Positions 51,000 to 63,704 of a stretch of DNA of 64,000 bases are shown piece by piece. How positions within the stretch are numbered: the stretch's first letter is position 1; each line of letters opens with the position of its first letter. Made by a program: the position numbers and the translations under genes. The DNA comes from Hermatobates lingyangjiaoensis (taxonomy: Eukaryota; Arthropoda; Insecta; Hemiptera; Hermatobatidae), in NCBI GenBank assembly GCA_026182355.1, contig JAPFBL010000049.1, positions 2,436,501 to 2,500,500 on the forward strand. The letters are read 5' to 3'. Under the pieces are notes generated by a model. It saw only the letters and a list, made by a program, of their open reading frames with translations. It was not told the origin of the DNA and ran no database searches.

Positions 51000-53990
51000 C
51001 TTTTCGGGAGAAAAAGGTGACAATTTGCTAGAGTGGAAAAAGTTGGATTCTTTTTTTCTTTTTCCGCAGTCGACTTCATAAAATGACGATGATATCCTTT
51101 TGAGAATGGTGAAAGGCCCAACTCGTACTTTATCCATTTTGTTTCTATTTAACTTGCTTCCATTTTCAATGTATACTTGGTCTCCCACTTTAAATTCGTA
51201 CTCGATTCTGTTCTTATCGAATCTCTTCTTGTTAGCTTCAAAATTTTTCATAGAATTTAAGAAAGCTAATTTTTTATCTGCCAATAAATCTCTTTTTGGT
51301 AGGTCCATAGGAGTTATTTTTGACTGAATCCCAAATAATAAATATTGTGGTTCAAATTTTGTTGATCTGTGGATTGTCTGGTTGTATTCATTCACACATT
51401 CATTAGCTATAACAGACCATGCACGCTTGTCTCCACTACTTATTTTACATCTTATTCTATTAACTAATGTTTGGTTTAATCTTTCATTTAGACCATTTGA
51501 TTGGGGACAATCTATGCAAGAAAATATTTACTGTATTCCCATCTTTTGCAGATATCTCTTTAGTTCTCCTGAGTTTATTCCAGTATACTGGTCAGCTAAA
51601 ATCATTTTTATTTTATTTTTCTTTGCTATGGGATCAATTAAATTAATAAAATCTGTTGCACATTGTCCTTTAGTTGTGAACACCCACGCGTATCTGCTAA
51701 AGTGGTCTACTAAAATATACATGTATTTCTTGCTTGACCTATTTCCTGCAAAACCACCTACCGAGTCAATGGACATGATTTCATAACTTTCAGTAGCCGG
51801 ACCAAGCTTAGACATAAATCCAATAACTCTACTTCTTCTAGTTTTGTTTTCCATACATACTGAACATGCTTTACAAAAGAAGGTTATACTATGATTTCTT
51901 TGTTGTTATTTGCAGTTTTTAGTTCCAATATATTTTCTTTTTGGTCATTCAGTATGACAGGTAACTTTATAAGATTTACTACTTCAACTGCATCTTCATT
52001 TTCAAAATATTCCAAAACAGGGTATCTAGACATTAAATCGGCCATTACGTTTTCTTTCCCTTTTTTGTAAATAATTTTGAAGTTGAATTGAGACAGATAA
52101 TTTACCAACTCCCCTAATATTTCGTCTGTCCTTGGTTTAGTTTTCAAATTTTCTAATGGTTTATGGTCGGTACACACAGTAAATTCTCTTCCAATAACAT
52201 AGTACTGCCAATACTTGATAGAATCTTTTATAGCCTTGCAGTCTAGATGTAATTATACATCTATTTTCTTTTCTCTTTCTGACAGCTTTCTAGAAAAGTA
52301 TGCTACAGAATGTAATAGACCATCTGATTGTGGCTGCTTTAAGGTTGCTCCGATTCCTTTAAAACTAGCATCCGTTTCAATATAAATATCTTTATTTAAG
52401 TCATAAATAGATAAAATTGGTGTAGAACATAGGTATTCTTTTATCATGTTGAAACAGTTTTCACATTCTTGTGACCAATTGAATTCTACGTTTTTCCTTA
52501 AAATTTTGTGAAGTGGTTCGAATTTTTGAGCGCTATTTTCAATGTACTTTAAATAAAAGTTTATAGAGCCTAATATACTTCTTACACCCGCTTTATCGGT
52601 CGGTCTTTTAAGGTTTCTTATTGCAATTAAATTTTCTTGACATGGAGATACAGTATTCTCTTTAATAAAATGACCAAGATACTTAACAGAATTTGCTGCA
52701 AAAGTGCACTTTACCAACTTGAGTTTAAACCCTTCTTCAGAAATAGCTCTAAGAAATCTCTCGATAAGGCAAACGTTTTCTTCCCAAGTACTTGAAAAAA
52801 TAAGAATATCATCAATATAATTTATACAAAAATTATCTAAATTATTTCTTCTTATAATATTCGATAGGATTCGCTGAAAAATCGCTGAGCATTTTTAAGC
52901 CCAACAGGCAGTACTTTAAACATAAATTTTCTGTACTTTGTTATAAAACTAGTTTTTTCCCGATCCCTTAATTTTAATACTATGCACCAAAAGGCAGAAT
53001 TTATATCTAAGACAGTAAAATATTTACAATTAGAGACCTTTTCTATGACATCACTGATAGTTGAAAAAGGGTAGCATTCCGGTACCACAAGCTTATTTAG
53101 TCTTCTAAAATCAATACAGAGTCTTGATCGTTTACCATCATCTTTCTTATAAGCTAAAGTTACTGGAGATGCATATGGTAACTCTGATTCCTCTATCAAG
53201 TCAGCTTCTAATAATTTTTTTACTTGTGTTTTAATCTCGTGCTCGTCTGGTATAGAGCATTTATATGGTCTAGCTGTAACATATTCTTCTCTTATTAATT
53301 TAATTTCAGCTTCTCTAGATTTAACTTTCCAACATCATACTTGTCTTTAGCAAATATGTTTTTATACTTCTTTATTAACTCTAAAATTTCCTTTTTTTTA
53401 TCGTCATCTTGAATATGTTGCAAGTTTGCTTGAAATTTATTTACATCTATATTTTCATTAAAATTAACTTCAAAATTTTCATTTAATATCTTCTTCTCTA
53501 TTTTCTTGAATCAGTTTATTAAACTCTAAACCTGATCTACGATATTATAATCTTTTGTTTTCGTCTTATATGACATTCTGTCTCGTTCTTTTATTTTAAA
53601 TATCTTATCTTTATCGTCTTTCTGTAAAATATTTAAATTTTCATCTAGTATCAGTTTAAATTTTTTAATAGCATCTAGTCCTAACAATAGGTCATAAGAG
53701 AAATTATTATTTTTAACAGCATAGGTATTTAAATTATTAATTAAATTTCCAATTTTGAGAGTGATATTTGCCCGGGGGCTGAACTGAAATTGAATCCATT
53801 AATAGTTTTAAATGCATTTTTATTCTTTATAAGACTTGATTTTAATGGATCGACAACTCTTTGATTTATCAGACTAACATTGGAACCGCTATAATATACT
53901 GCCATTACTTTCATTTTATTAATGAATCCAATTTCTCCGGGCGATCTAATTTAAAGAATTATTATCTACTTCAATTTTAATCATTTCTGC
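51000..53990 (-). pseudogene. Ty3-type pol relic: protease, RT, RNase H, integrase
   Basis: Protease region near 53850-53910 reads VYYSGSNVSLIN, with Tyr where the catalytic Asp of DSG is expected. RT (52852-53199 and on) has SPVTLAYKKDDGKRSRLCID, LDINSAFW and, in another frame, YIDDILIF. RNase H (52253-52717) has DASFKGIGATL and TDHKPLENL. Integrase (50997-51854) keeps the three acidic motif neighbourhoods: IMSIDSVGG, ILADQYTG and NGLNERLNQ, then a C-terminal VGDQVY. The HH part of the integrase zinc-binding motif seems deleted between 51854 and 51950. Several frameshifts and stops break the frame. Confidence 0.85.
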
Positions 53991-54072
53991 TTCATCATTA
54001 GCTTCATGTAGGTTTGATTCTCTTCTAGATGTGTACATACTCTTGTTAAGGCAGTCGGTTGAAGGGTGGTAT

Positions 54073-55110
54073 CTACGTATTTGGCCATCCTAAAGCTTCA
54101 CACATATAAAATGTTTTTTTGTAATTTTTATCAACTCGTTTTAAAATCTTCTTGTCTGTCTTTATTAGTTTCGGCTTATCTGATAGAGTGTTCTGATTAC
54201 TCCAAGAATGACTCTTAGATTTTATTTTTATATTATATGAATCATCAACTTTCTTTAATTGAGTAAATAATTCTTCGATAGTTGTTATTTCCTCCCGATC
54301 GAGTTCATTCTGTACTTCTAATGGCAAGCCAATCACAATCATATTTATTCTGGAAAAAACTGTTCCATTTTTTTCCATTTCCAAGCATAGCTTTTCTTTA
54401 GCTAAGCCATAGTCTATAAGTGACCCTCCTAAGTACTTACAACTGTACGCCTTTCTTACTTTATTCCAACCCTTATCTTTAAATGTTATAAGAAAAGATT
54501 GTTTCCAGTCAGACCAATTTAGGAGACCTATCTTGGTCAAATTAACTTCGTACCAATCCATAGATGGGCCAGATAAAAAGAAACGGAGTATTTCAATAAT
54601 GTTGGAATTAGTCACTTTATGTCTGCAGCATTCATTTTCAAACCTTGACAGCCAGCCAGTAGGATCTTGAGTTTTGTTAAATTTATCTAGAATAAACTTA
54701 TTTTCAACTTCATGTAATTTCACTTCATCTGTTAAATTTAATTTACTTTCTAATTCCTTTATTCTTTTAATTAAAAATATTTCTTCTTGAGATTTGCTAG
54801 CGACCATAGCAGTACCCTCAGTATTGTTGTGAGATTCCTCTAAAGGTAAGTTTTTATAGCATAAATTCTCGTCCTCATCAAAATACTCCCTTTTTATGTC
54901 ATCTTCTATCTTTATCCCTACCTTACGGTAACCGTTTATAGGTTTAATGGCGCTTTTAATTGTTGGTTTAGAAAACAATACCTTATGATCCATTAGATTT
55001 TGATACTCAAGTGGCAGGGAGCACCAGAGTTGTTTGTCTTCAGATAAGCCAGCTAACTGAAAATCATTCTCACTCTTCCTTACTACATGAACAAATAATC
55101 TTCTAGCCAT
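54073..55110 (-). CDS. Ty3-type Gag, 345-codon open frame
   Basis: Starts ATG 32 bp inside the 5' LTR and stays open for 345 codons. It has an N-terminal domain, an acidic linker, and a capsid-like region with WLSRFENECCRHKV, FLSGPSMDWYEV and a GSLIDYGLAKE segment. Near its end FYMCEALGW begins a zinc knuckle, but the stop follows at once. The matching His and Cys (YHPSTDC) appear in another frame, so a frameshift cuts the knuckle off. Gag forms the particle that packages the element RNA. Confidence 0.75.
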   Translation of the reverse strand: MARRLFVHVVRKSENDFQLAGLSEDKQLWCSLPLEYQNLMDHKVLFSKPTIKSAIKPINGYRKVGIKIEDDIKREYFDEDENLCYKNLPLEESHNNTEGTAMVASKSQEEIFLIKRIKELESKLNLTDEVKLHEVENKFILDKFNKTQDPTGWLSRFENECCRHKVTNSNIIEILRFFLSGPSMDWYEVNLTKIGLLNWSDWKQSFLITFKDKGWNKVRKAYSCKYLGGSLIDYGLAKEKLCLEMEKNGTVFSRINMIVIGLPLEVQNELDREEITTIEELFTQLKKVDDSYNIKIKSKSHSWSNQNTLSDKPKLIKTDKKILKRVDKNYKKTFYMCEALGWPNT

Positions 55111-55142
55111 CTTAAACTTTGTGTAATAGATGTAATTTAATT

Positions 55143-55498
55143 TGTAAGGTTGTTTAATAAAATGATTTTATTAATCTGAAACAGAATAATGATGGAAACT
55201 TACAATCAAAGTTACAAAGCAATGGTGTTAATTATAAATAAACAAACTATTGTACAATAATAATAGTAAAAAGTAAAGGAATGAACATACCTGAAACAGA
55301 ATAATTAAATTACAGGCTATTAAACACCTCTAGTGATTACAGCAGAAACATTAATAAATTATGAACCTAAAAAGGATTAGTACACAGTGTTATCTATGAC
55401 AGTGTTGCCATGGGCAACGATGTCAAAGTAAATAAAAGAACCATGAACCATGTTCTTGATAACTATCAACCATGAACAAATAACTATCGGCATTTACA
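55143..55498 (-). repeat. LTR (5' LTR of the - strand element)
   Basis: Same start and end as 50647-50982. It contains an extra stretch of about 20 bp near 55450-55472. Confidence 0.9.
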
Positions 55499-56740
55499 TA
55501 AATAGTACAATTCACAATATACAAATAATGATAAAAATATTAATTACAAATAGAAACATTAGTACACAATTATAATAAATTTAATAATATGATAAAAATA
55601 AAAATAGGATTTCTTTTAGAAATATGCTGACGCAATACATTAAAAATAAAAATCTGGAGTGACCTACTCTTAACTTTACTCTAAGTAAACATAATATAAA
55701 TTTCGTTGACAACAAACTGACCTTTGTTTTATTGTAATGTGTTATGCATACATATTTATCAATAGTGTATCATTTGTTTACATGTGGCTATAATAATTTT
55801 ATCATTTATGTATAAGAAAGTTGAAATCTTGATCAATCTGACAGGTTATTAAAATTATTAAACTTAGAGCCTGAATTTACTTGGGACTCGTACAATGCGC
55901 GACCACACCTGTCATATTGTACATCCCATTGTTGTAACTTCAGATTTGAAATTCAACTTCAGATTGAAGCTCTTTTAATAACTTTAGTAATGTGCCTAGA
56001 CAAGTATCCCTCACTTTTATAGTTTTAGGTATGATTTGAAAAAAGATTATATTGTTTCCAAGGCGATGGTCTCGGATCCAAATAAATTGTAATCAAAGGT
56101 TTCTAACTCTCTTTCTAGACAGAGAGTTTGAATTCTTCGTATGATGTCAAATACCTATGTAATCATTCATAGTTGTTAAGTAGAATAATTTATAATATAT
56201 GTTCCTAAATATAATTTTTAAATTCTCCCTTTGAAGATACAGTATTCTCTAAAAAATGTAAGTTAAGTTGGAATGAGCTTTGTAAACCAAATTGGACCAG
56301 GTTGTTCATGCTACCTGTTAAGAGCTTTCTTCTTGAAATATGTAAGTTCCACTCCTGTAAAAGCTGAAGAGTTTAGTGCGAAAATGCTTGAGACTCCAGG
56401 ATATTTGTATCATTTCGAATATTCGCATATTGTTTACTAGCTCATTCCCCTGAATTCTCTTGTTTCCAGGAACTCACATGGAAATCAAATGATTTACACT
56501 GTTTTCATTAATTTATGGCCTCTCAGCATAAGGACAAAACCTTTTTTTCGAAATCAGAAATCATTCAAACCAAATGATCAGTTGTCTTCATTTCGAAGCA
56601 CCCTGAAAATAATTTACGAAAGGCATTCCATCTAACCAACATATGGGTAGAACTATTTATGTTTCATTCTATTCAGTATTTTGATATTTCATCTCTCATA
56701 GAGGTAATTTCATTTTGTAAAATAAACAGAAAAGTAGTAA
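55499..56740. other. AT-rich sequence right of the LTR element
   Basis: Family A repeat start-like sequence (GTGACCTACTCTTAACTTTAC) lies near 55660. Otherwise nothing recognised; no ZP exon found. Confidence 0.4.
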
Positions 56741-56744
56741 TTTT

Positions 56745-58646
56745 TTATATAAATGTCTAACTGGGAGATGCTCATTAAACTTTCAATCCTGTAGATAGTA
56801 CAGATAGTGATTGATTTAATTATGCCCATAGATGTTTGTTTTTGTATATCACTCAACCAATGCATATTATGTCATTGGTTTTTCTACAGTAATAATAATA
56901 TTAATCTTGTAAAGCCAAGGTAAATATTTGGTATTAAGCTCTATTATCTACAAAATAATCTCGTACAGCAGAACATTGTTTTTGTTCTCTTGGCCAGTGG
57001 ATCTATTTACGTGATTTTTCCAATTCTGTTATCTAAAGGACTTCCAAAAGTATATCCGTAACTTTGATAATTTAGGTTAATCTTTCTTCTCCTTCATACA
57101 GGTATAAGGACGGTTTTTGGTAAATTTATACCCACTCTTTCAACAATTTGGGGAGTATGCTCCATCAGCTGAAAAACAGTACCCTGAAGTATTCCTCCTT
57201 TTCTAATAAAAGGTCTTATGTATATCCTTGCATACCATAGCCATCAATATACAGTATTAAGTAGATCATCCACAATCAATCACTAGAATTGGAGCAATAG
57301 CACACCTCCCTGAGAAAATCCTTTAGTGTTCACAATTTAAGTTGTGGTCTTGTCAATACTTACACTAATTTTGTGGATTAATCCATTTATATATTAGTAC
57401 CATTCATAAATTCGACGGCGTCTGTCTTGAGCTCTTTCTACATTCAAGAATTAAGCCAAATGTATAGCTTTAAGTCTTCGTAGTGTTTCTATTTTGTCAG
57501 AAAATATAATAAAATTGTAGAAAAAAAATCTCGAGGCCTAAACTAAACTAACTAACTAAAAAAGTAGTGGCCTACACTCGACTAGAAATATAACAAACAG
57601 AACATCAAACTCGGTGAACGTTAGTTTAGTTTTGGCTTTATTTAAATGTGACTGTCTTTACTAAAATATTGATTTTATTTGCAGAGTAATAGTCTGGCAA
57701 GACATTCCTTAGGCAGACAGTAGTATTACAAGTATGTGAAAGTATTAAAATTTTATCTTTCATTGGCTTTGATTTTTTATTGGAAAAATCTTATTCTTCC
57801 TACTTCTTGCATTAAATCATTTCACATTTTTTCTATTAAACCTCAAAACATGAATTCTATTTCAGTCAATTCAATAAAAAATGGTTTAATTCAATGTAAA
57901 CAAATTCGACTAGTATAGCAGGTGATCCATTAGTCCAGCATGAATATTCAGTTTTATAGCTTTATTGCTCTTTACGGTAATTGAAATTTAATGATTTTTT
58001 TTTATAAAGTTCTAATTTTCTGATCAATTTCTTGGTAAAATTTAATTTTATTTTAATGAACCGTTTAGCAACAAAAAGGCACTTTCTGAAAATACAAAAT
58101 GTACCAAAAGACCCCTTTAGTCAGTTTAATTTTGAATAAAAATATTTCTACTCATGTATAATGCTCTATTTTTAGGTATAATATCATTTTGATCCGTTAA
58201 AGGGTATGGCTTGTTTTCTCCTGAGAAGTTTTAAGATTGAATCATAAGTAAAATACCTTACTTTGTATTGAAAAAAAAATTAGCTGTTATAAAAATGTGA
58301 GGATTTTTTCTGTTATTGCTTTTGTTGCTTTCATTGTAATGCCAAAATTTCAAGACTAAAGAGTTAGTAGTTTAAGAGAAAAAAAAATATTGCTTATAAA
58401 CACAGTTTGGAAAAAAAAATTACTTTTCTATCATGCATAATTGCTCCCAAACAATATGACACATCTATATTATGAGGCGTATTTTTTTTGTAAACTATTA
58501 ATTTTATCCATCAAAGATTGTAGACTGCAGCATCCCCACAAACTTCTGGATACACACCCACCCAACGAGCCACACACAAACACACACACATACACACACC
58601 CAACACACACATACACGCACACACACATACACACACGCACACACCC

Positions 58647-58692
<46 letters not shown>

Positions 58693-58815
58693 TACACATA
58701 CACACACACACACACCATCGAGAAAACGTCATAAAAGAACTTTGGAAACCTCATAACTTGTAAATCCGTCAAAATCGCTATATCAAATTCTTTGATCATA
58801 GTTAAGTAAACATGT
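56745..58815 (+). repeat. Long copy or copies of dispersed repeat family A
   Basis: The 56745-57060 block matches 10050-10370 (CTAACTGGGAGA, CAGATAGTGATTGA, GCCAGTGGATCT). The 57935-58815 block matches 7440-7930 and 59205-60000. The middle (57060-57930) is less clearly related. The copy carries a CA microsatellite at 58571-58715. Confidence 0.55.
58571..58715. repeat. (CA)n microsatellite inside repeat family A
   Basis: About 145 bp of CA with CACG and CATA interruptions. At the same place in other copies only short CACCC-type sequence occurs (10543-10565, 59808-59840), so it expanded within this copy. Confidence 0.85.
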
Positions 58816-59204
58816 TATGTTTATCGAATTACCGAAGAAGTGAGTAATTGAGTATTCGTTTTGTAATAAATAATGAAAGAATATATTCCTTATACTTCAA
58901 TTTTACTCAAGACAATGGGGTTCGAAACTAACATTAAGTTTTTTTCATAAGTACAACATATAATTTGGTGAGAGCATTTGATAGTCAAATCCAAGAAACC
59001 AGCATTAGAAAATATATGTTTGATAGGGGTTGATTATTCATGTCTAAGAATTTTATTGTTCTAACAGATTATTTTAACTGAATTTTAACATTTTAATTTT
59101 TGTATTAAACTTCTAAACAACAATTTCTTTCAGTCGATCTCTTAAAAAAATTTTTACTCGTATGTCAATGTAAACAATAAACAGAAATGTTAACAAATTC
59201 AACA

Positions 59205-60000
59205 AGTAAAGCAGATGGTCCATTAGTCTGGGATCACTTTTAAGTTTTTATATATTTGTCGTAACTGAAATTTCAAGAAGGATTTTTTTTTAAAGTGCTA
59301 ATTTTAGGCTTAATTCTTTTACAAAATTCCATTTTTATACTGAGCCGTATAGCGCCAAAAACATTTTCTGAAATGATAAATGTACCATAACTGCGGTTTC
59401 AATTTATGTAATTTTCACTAAAGGCCTTATGGTCATTCTCACATTATGTGTTATTTTCAGGTAAAATTTCGTTCTGATTTGTTAACTGTATAGTTTGCAT
59501 CTTGCTGACAAGCTTTCAGATTCAATCACAAGTCAAAATTTTTACATTTTATAGAAAACAAACATTTTTAGTCGTTTTAAAAATTTGATGATTTTTTTCC
59601 CTTATTACTTCTGCCACATCCATGATAATGCCAAAATTTTAAGACTCTGGGTTTAGTAGTTTAAGGGAAAAAAATTCGTATAAAAACACATTTTGCTCAA
59701 AAAAGAGACTTTTCCACCAATCATCATCACCGCCCAAACAATAGGCCACATGTATCAAACTGAGTGGACCGCAGCATGCACACAAAGGGTGCATATTTGG
59801 TGTATGCACACCCACTCATCCACCTACTCAAACACATAGATATCATCGGAAAAACGTCAAAAAAGGACTTAAGTTACCTCAAAGCATGTAAATCCGTCAA
59901 AATCTTTAGAACAAATTTTTCTAGATCACTATACCTTCCGTACATCAAAGTAAAAAGAGATATAACATATTTGGTCACAATAGAATGTTTAAAGTATTTA
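59205..60000 (+). repeat. Copy of dispersed repeat family A
   Basis: Starts near GATGGTCCATTAGTC, continues through GAACCGT-like, GTAAAATTTCGTTCTGATTTG, TTCAATCACAAG and ATCATCGGAAAAACGTC blocks in the same order as the 58 kb copy. Confidence 0.6.
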
Positions 60001-61750
60001 TAAAGTAAGCCTTTAATTTCAGTGAAAAGGGATTCGTGAAAAGATAGTTGTATTTTCAACACCACATGTAAACCAAATTGTAAATTCAGATGTTTTCAAG
60101 TATAATTGCAATAATATAAGTACAAGCAAAACAAAATACGAGTACAAGCAAAACTAGCAAGCAAAAATATTTGCCTGAAAATCTTGCAAAACTTAAGGAG
60201 GTTATAACTTTTCATATAACTGGAAAAATTTTATCAACATTTTTTTATTAATCTTTTTTCCAATCAATTAAAACATGTTTTTGACAAGTTACAATTATTT
60301 CGGCTTTAAATGAACTGTGGTTGAACTCAACGGTGCTGATTTACCCTCCCCACAGTAAATGGTAAATAATATTATCATATTGACGTTTTCCGGGGAAAAT
60401 TATTTTATAAAAATTCAAGATATACAAGAACAAGAAAATTTTTTTTTAATATATCAGTTTAAATTATTTCTGTGTTGAGTTCTTTTGACAAAATGATCAC
60501 TGTTTTGAAACATTTATCTGCACAATATTACAAACTATGTCTTAAATCTAATAATACATTTTTACATTAATTGAACATAGTATTATCGTTCACTTTAACC
60601 ACCCAATGAAATATGCAAAAACAATATATGTATTTCATTATTTATTTATTGGAAAAATATAAATTCTTTATTATATCGTTATATTTTAAATTTATTATTC
60701 AGTAAAAATACTGAATCAATAAAATTGAGATATGTTTCACATGTGTCATATCTTAAGTTTGGTAGAAGTGCAAATTAGTATAAAGAAAGTCTTTGATTTG
60801 CAAAGTATATGGATATTGAAAGAATCACTGACTATTGACAAGCTTTAGTAGAACTATGAAGAGGAAGGAGTAGCCTTCCTGAGCTAGGAGAGAGGTGAAC
60901 GAACCCATGGCCAGCTGCCGGTGTACTGAGGAGTTGCCGCATTCTAACGGTAATTACACACCACCTTCCTTACCTTTCCTTCTCCACTGCTTTTCACACT
61001 TTAAAGTTACGTTTATTCAAAAATACTCTATTAGTCCTTTTTGAGAGTGCTTTTCCGATTTTCTTCCTTGCATTTTTAATCGTAAACTAAAAGTTATTAA
61101 TCTTTTAATACACAGTTCTTCTTCGAAAATAAAATTAAATCACTGCAATTTGTCAGTTATTTATGTTCTTTTTTTTGTACACTATTAAATAAATTATTTA
61201 TATGCTTCAGATCAAATTATGAAATTAAATAGTCCAATGCAACATGTTAATTACAAGAGGACATCTTAAGCACGCTATTTAAATATAATGCTATTGCTTA
61301 AGCAATTGCAAAAAAGCCTGTTTACTGATGAAAATATCAATTTTAAAATATCTGTTCCCCTTAAAGAACTACTATCAGTTGTTATCAGTATTTTTTTTTT
61401 CATAAGTGGTTATACAATAGCTTTCGACGAAAATGACAGAAAAAATTCTGCGCGGTACTAATTGACATACCTAGGTATGTATGTCTCTAGAAGTGATAGG
61501 GCGGTAAGCTTATTGAGCAACCAAAATAATCTCCTTTTGTCACCTCTTAAAATACCAAACAACCGGATTGATTCTACATTGAAAATTATTAATTCTTCTT
61601 CTTTTATGTTTATTCAGAATACTTGTTTTTAACAAGAATCTGACATTATACAGGCTTGTGAATGAGGCCTTTAAGTTGTATGGGATTATTGGAAATATCT
61701 ACCACCATTGCATAACCTTTAAGGCTTTGCTACTGGTGAGAACACATTAG
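60001..61750. other. AT-rich sequence with a few GC-richer patches
   Basis: A patch at 60855-60960 (CATGGCCAGCTGCCGGTGTA) stands out and may be a SINE fragment. A 16-nt perfect palindrome lies at 61465-61480. No exon or gene recognised. Confidence 0.35.
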
Positions 61751-61754
61751 AAAA

Positions 61755-62810
61755 GGAGTGTCAAACTGGTGATCCGTGGGTCACATGCGACACGCAAACC
61801 CTTCTCTGAGCATCTACAAAGCCATGAAGAAAGTAAAAAGAACAAAATATTTGTTTTTACTTTAATATAAGTAAAGTATAGTAATCGTGAAAAAATTTGA
61901 TCTCGAAGATTTAACGGATTTACATGTTTTGAGGATTACATTGTCTTATGTCGTTTTCGATATCTCTGTGTGTGAGTGTGTTTTGATGGATGAAATTAAT
62001 ATTTTCCACAAAAGTGGCCCTCGTGGTGAAAATGAATGAATTCATGGGGGCAATTATGAATAATGGGAAAGTCACTTTTTTTTTGTCAAAATGTGTTTTT
62101 AGACATTTTCTTTCTCCTAAACTGCTAAATCTTAAAATTTTGGCACTATCATGAAAGCGTCAAAAGCAATAACCGAACCAATCCTCAGATTTTTAAAGCT
62201 ACTGATTTTTTTTTTTTAGTAGAATGTAAAAATTTTGACTTATGGTTCAATCTGAAAGCTTGTGAGGAGAAAACAAGCCATGCTGTTCAGTTTCAAAGGA
62301 AATTATATCCAGAAATAAAGCATTATGTAGGGGGATGGGTTGAGGTATTATTTTATCAAACTTTGACGAGGACCACATTAAAAAATAAATTAATAAGTAA
62401 GTTCGAATTAATAAGGTAGCGTCGTAGACTTGAGCACAGGCATGGTATGCAATTTTAGACCAATCCACTCAAGCTGGTTGAGTGCAAAGCCTATACAAAA
62501 CAGACGGTTGGAGAGATCGCTATAATAGCCCAGTCCCCGTTATGACTTATTTATTCAAATTAACAATTAAAATTTTAATTCGCAATTAAAATTTATAAAA
62601 TTAAAAATTTACAATTGTTAGTAATTATAGTACACAATAAATTAAAAGTAATTGTTATATGAATAAAAAGTAAACGTCATGTCTCATCTTAACAGTTAAA
62701 CTTTAGTTACATTTTCATAAATTCTAACAATTATAGTAACTCGATTTGTAAAACCTATTGCACCTCGCGGGCCACATTTGGCCCGAGGGCCAATGAGTTT
62801 GACACCTCTG
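61755..62810. mobile_element. Nonautonomous hAT-like element
   Basis: Left end GGAGTGTCAAACTGGTGATC and right end, read in reverse, CAGAGGTGTCAAACTCATTG are inverted repeats, extended by GGGTCACATGCGAC and GGGCCAAATGTGGCCC. Such ends are typical of hAT-type elements. No transposase is present. The target duplication is not clear. A family A copy lies inside. Confidence 0.6.
61850..62330 (-). repeat. Reverse copy of repeat family A inside the hAT-like element
   Basis: The reverse complement matches the 58200-58800 block (CTTGTTTTCTCCTCACAAGC, TCTAAAAACACATTTTG, CGAGATCAAATTTTTTCACG). It therefore inserted after the surrounding element, or was carried by it. Confidence 0.6.
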
Positions 62811-63700
62811 TTCTAGATGATTAACACTTATCCTCACCATTAGTTAATTGGTTGGTTGGTAATTGGTAGAAAACAAGGACAACTTGTATACAAATGAGCT
62901 ATTTACATGAAAAATATCGTATATGAAGAGATTTTACAATAATATGTGCTTACTCTGTAAGATCACAGTACTATACCATAAATAAATTGATGTGGTTGAT
63001 AGTATTTGAAATAAATCTGATATTTAATCATGCAATAGTTAACTGAATAGGTTATAAAATAGTAAGAAGTTATAAAATACATGGATATAAATATAGGTTA
63101 GCACTTTGAAAACTCCCAGTGACTGGAAAATGGACGTGAAATCGCCCCGAAATCATTCGAGGTGGAAGAAAATTGCATGGAAAGTTGTACATTCTTGTTT
63201 AATATTTACTCACAACCTTCGTGACAGAAGGTTACGAATAATAGATTCCTTCGTATAATAGATTACGTTGAATTATATCTAAAATCAACTTGGTCAAAGC
63301 CACGGGTGACATATATAATTTTACGAGTCAGTGAAATGTAATTAAGAAATGGCTAATTTAATGACTCAGGTATTGATTGCATGCTAGAAAGAGACACGTG
63401 AGACAGTTACTCTTGAATATGGACAGAGATGAAACTGGTCATGTTATTATCCTAATTAATGAATTATTTCAGTTAATAATTGTTCATTGATCATCGTTCT
63501 AATTTTAAAAAAATATTATTTTTAATACATTCTTTTATTGACTGAACTTTGAGGTTTCTAATAAAATTAGAATAAATTAATCCAATATCTGGCTAGATAT
63601 TGTTTTTTTTTTTTGTTACATGTCCTTTTGGAGTAATGCAAAATTGATGAAATCATTATAATAAATTACTCATATAAATACAATACTAAATGCAAGTCAA
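62811..63700. other. AT-rich sequence, nothing recognised
   Basis: No coding exon, RNA gene or repeat assigned. Confidence 0.4.
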
Positions 63701-63704
63701 AAAG

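Larger units (their letters stand above)
50647..55498 (-). mobile_element. Ty3-type LTR retrotransposon, nearly full length, defective
   Basis: Two LTRs (50647-50982 and 55143-55498) start TG and end CA and are flanked by a 4-bp duplication TAAA (50643-50646, 55499-55502). Gag and pol relics lie between them on the - strand in the order gag, protease, RT, RNase H, integrase, which is the Ty3 order. The LTRs differ by about ten small changes plus an insertion of about 20 bp, so the insertion is not very recent. No standard tRNA primer site is obvious after the 5' LTR. Confidence 0.9.

Noticed and set aside
58504..58734. Cys/Val-rich open frames on both strands
   Set aside because: They are translations of the CA microsatellite.
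61465..61480. 16-nt perfect palindrome as an operator or origin
   Set aside because: It is too short in animal DNA to support a function without conservation.
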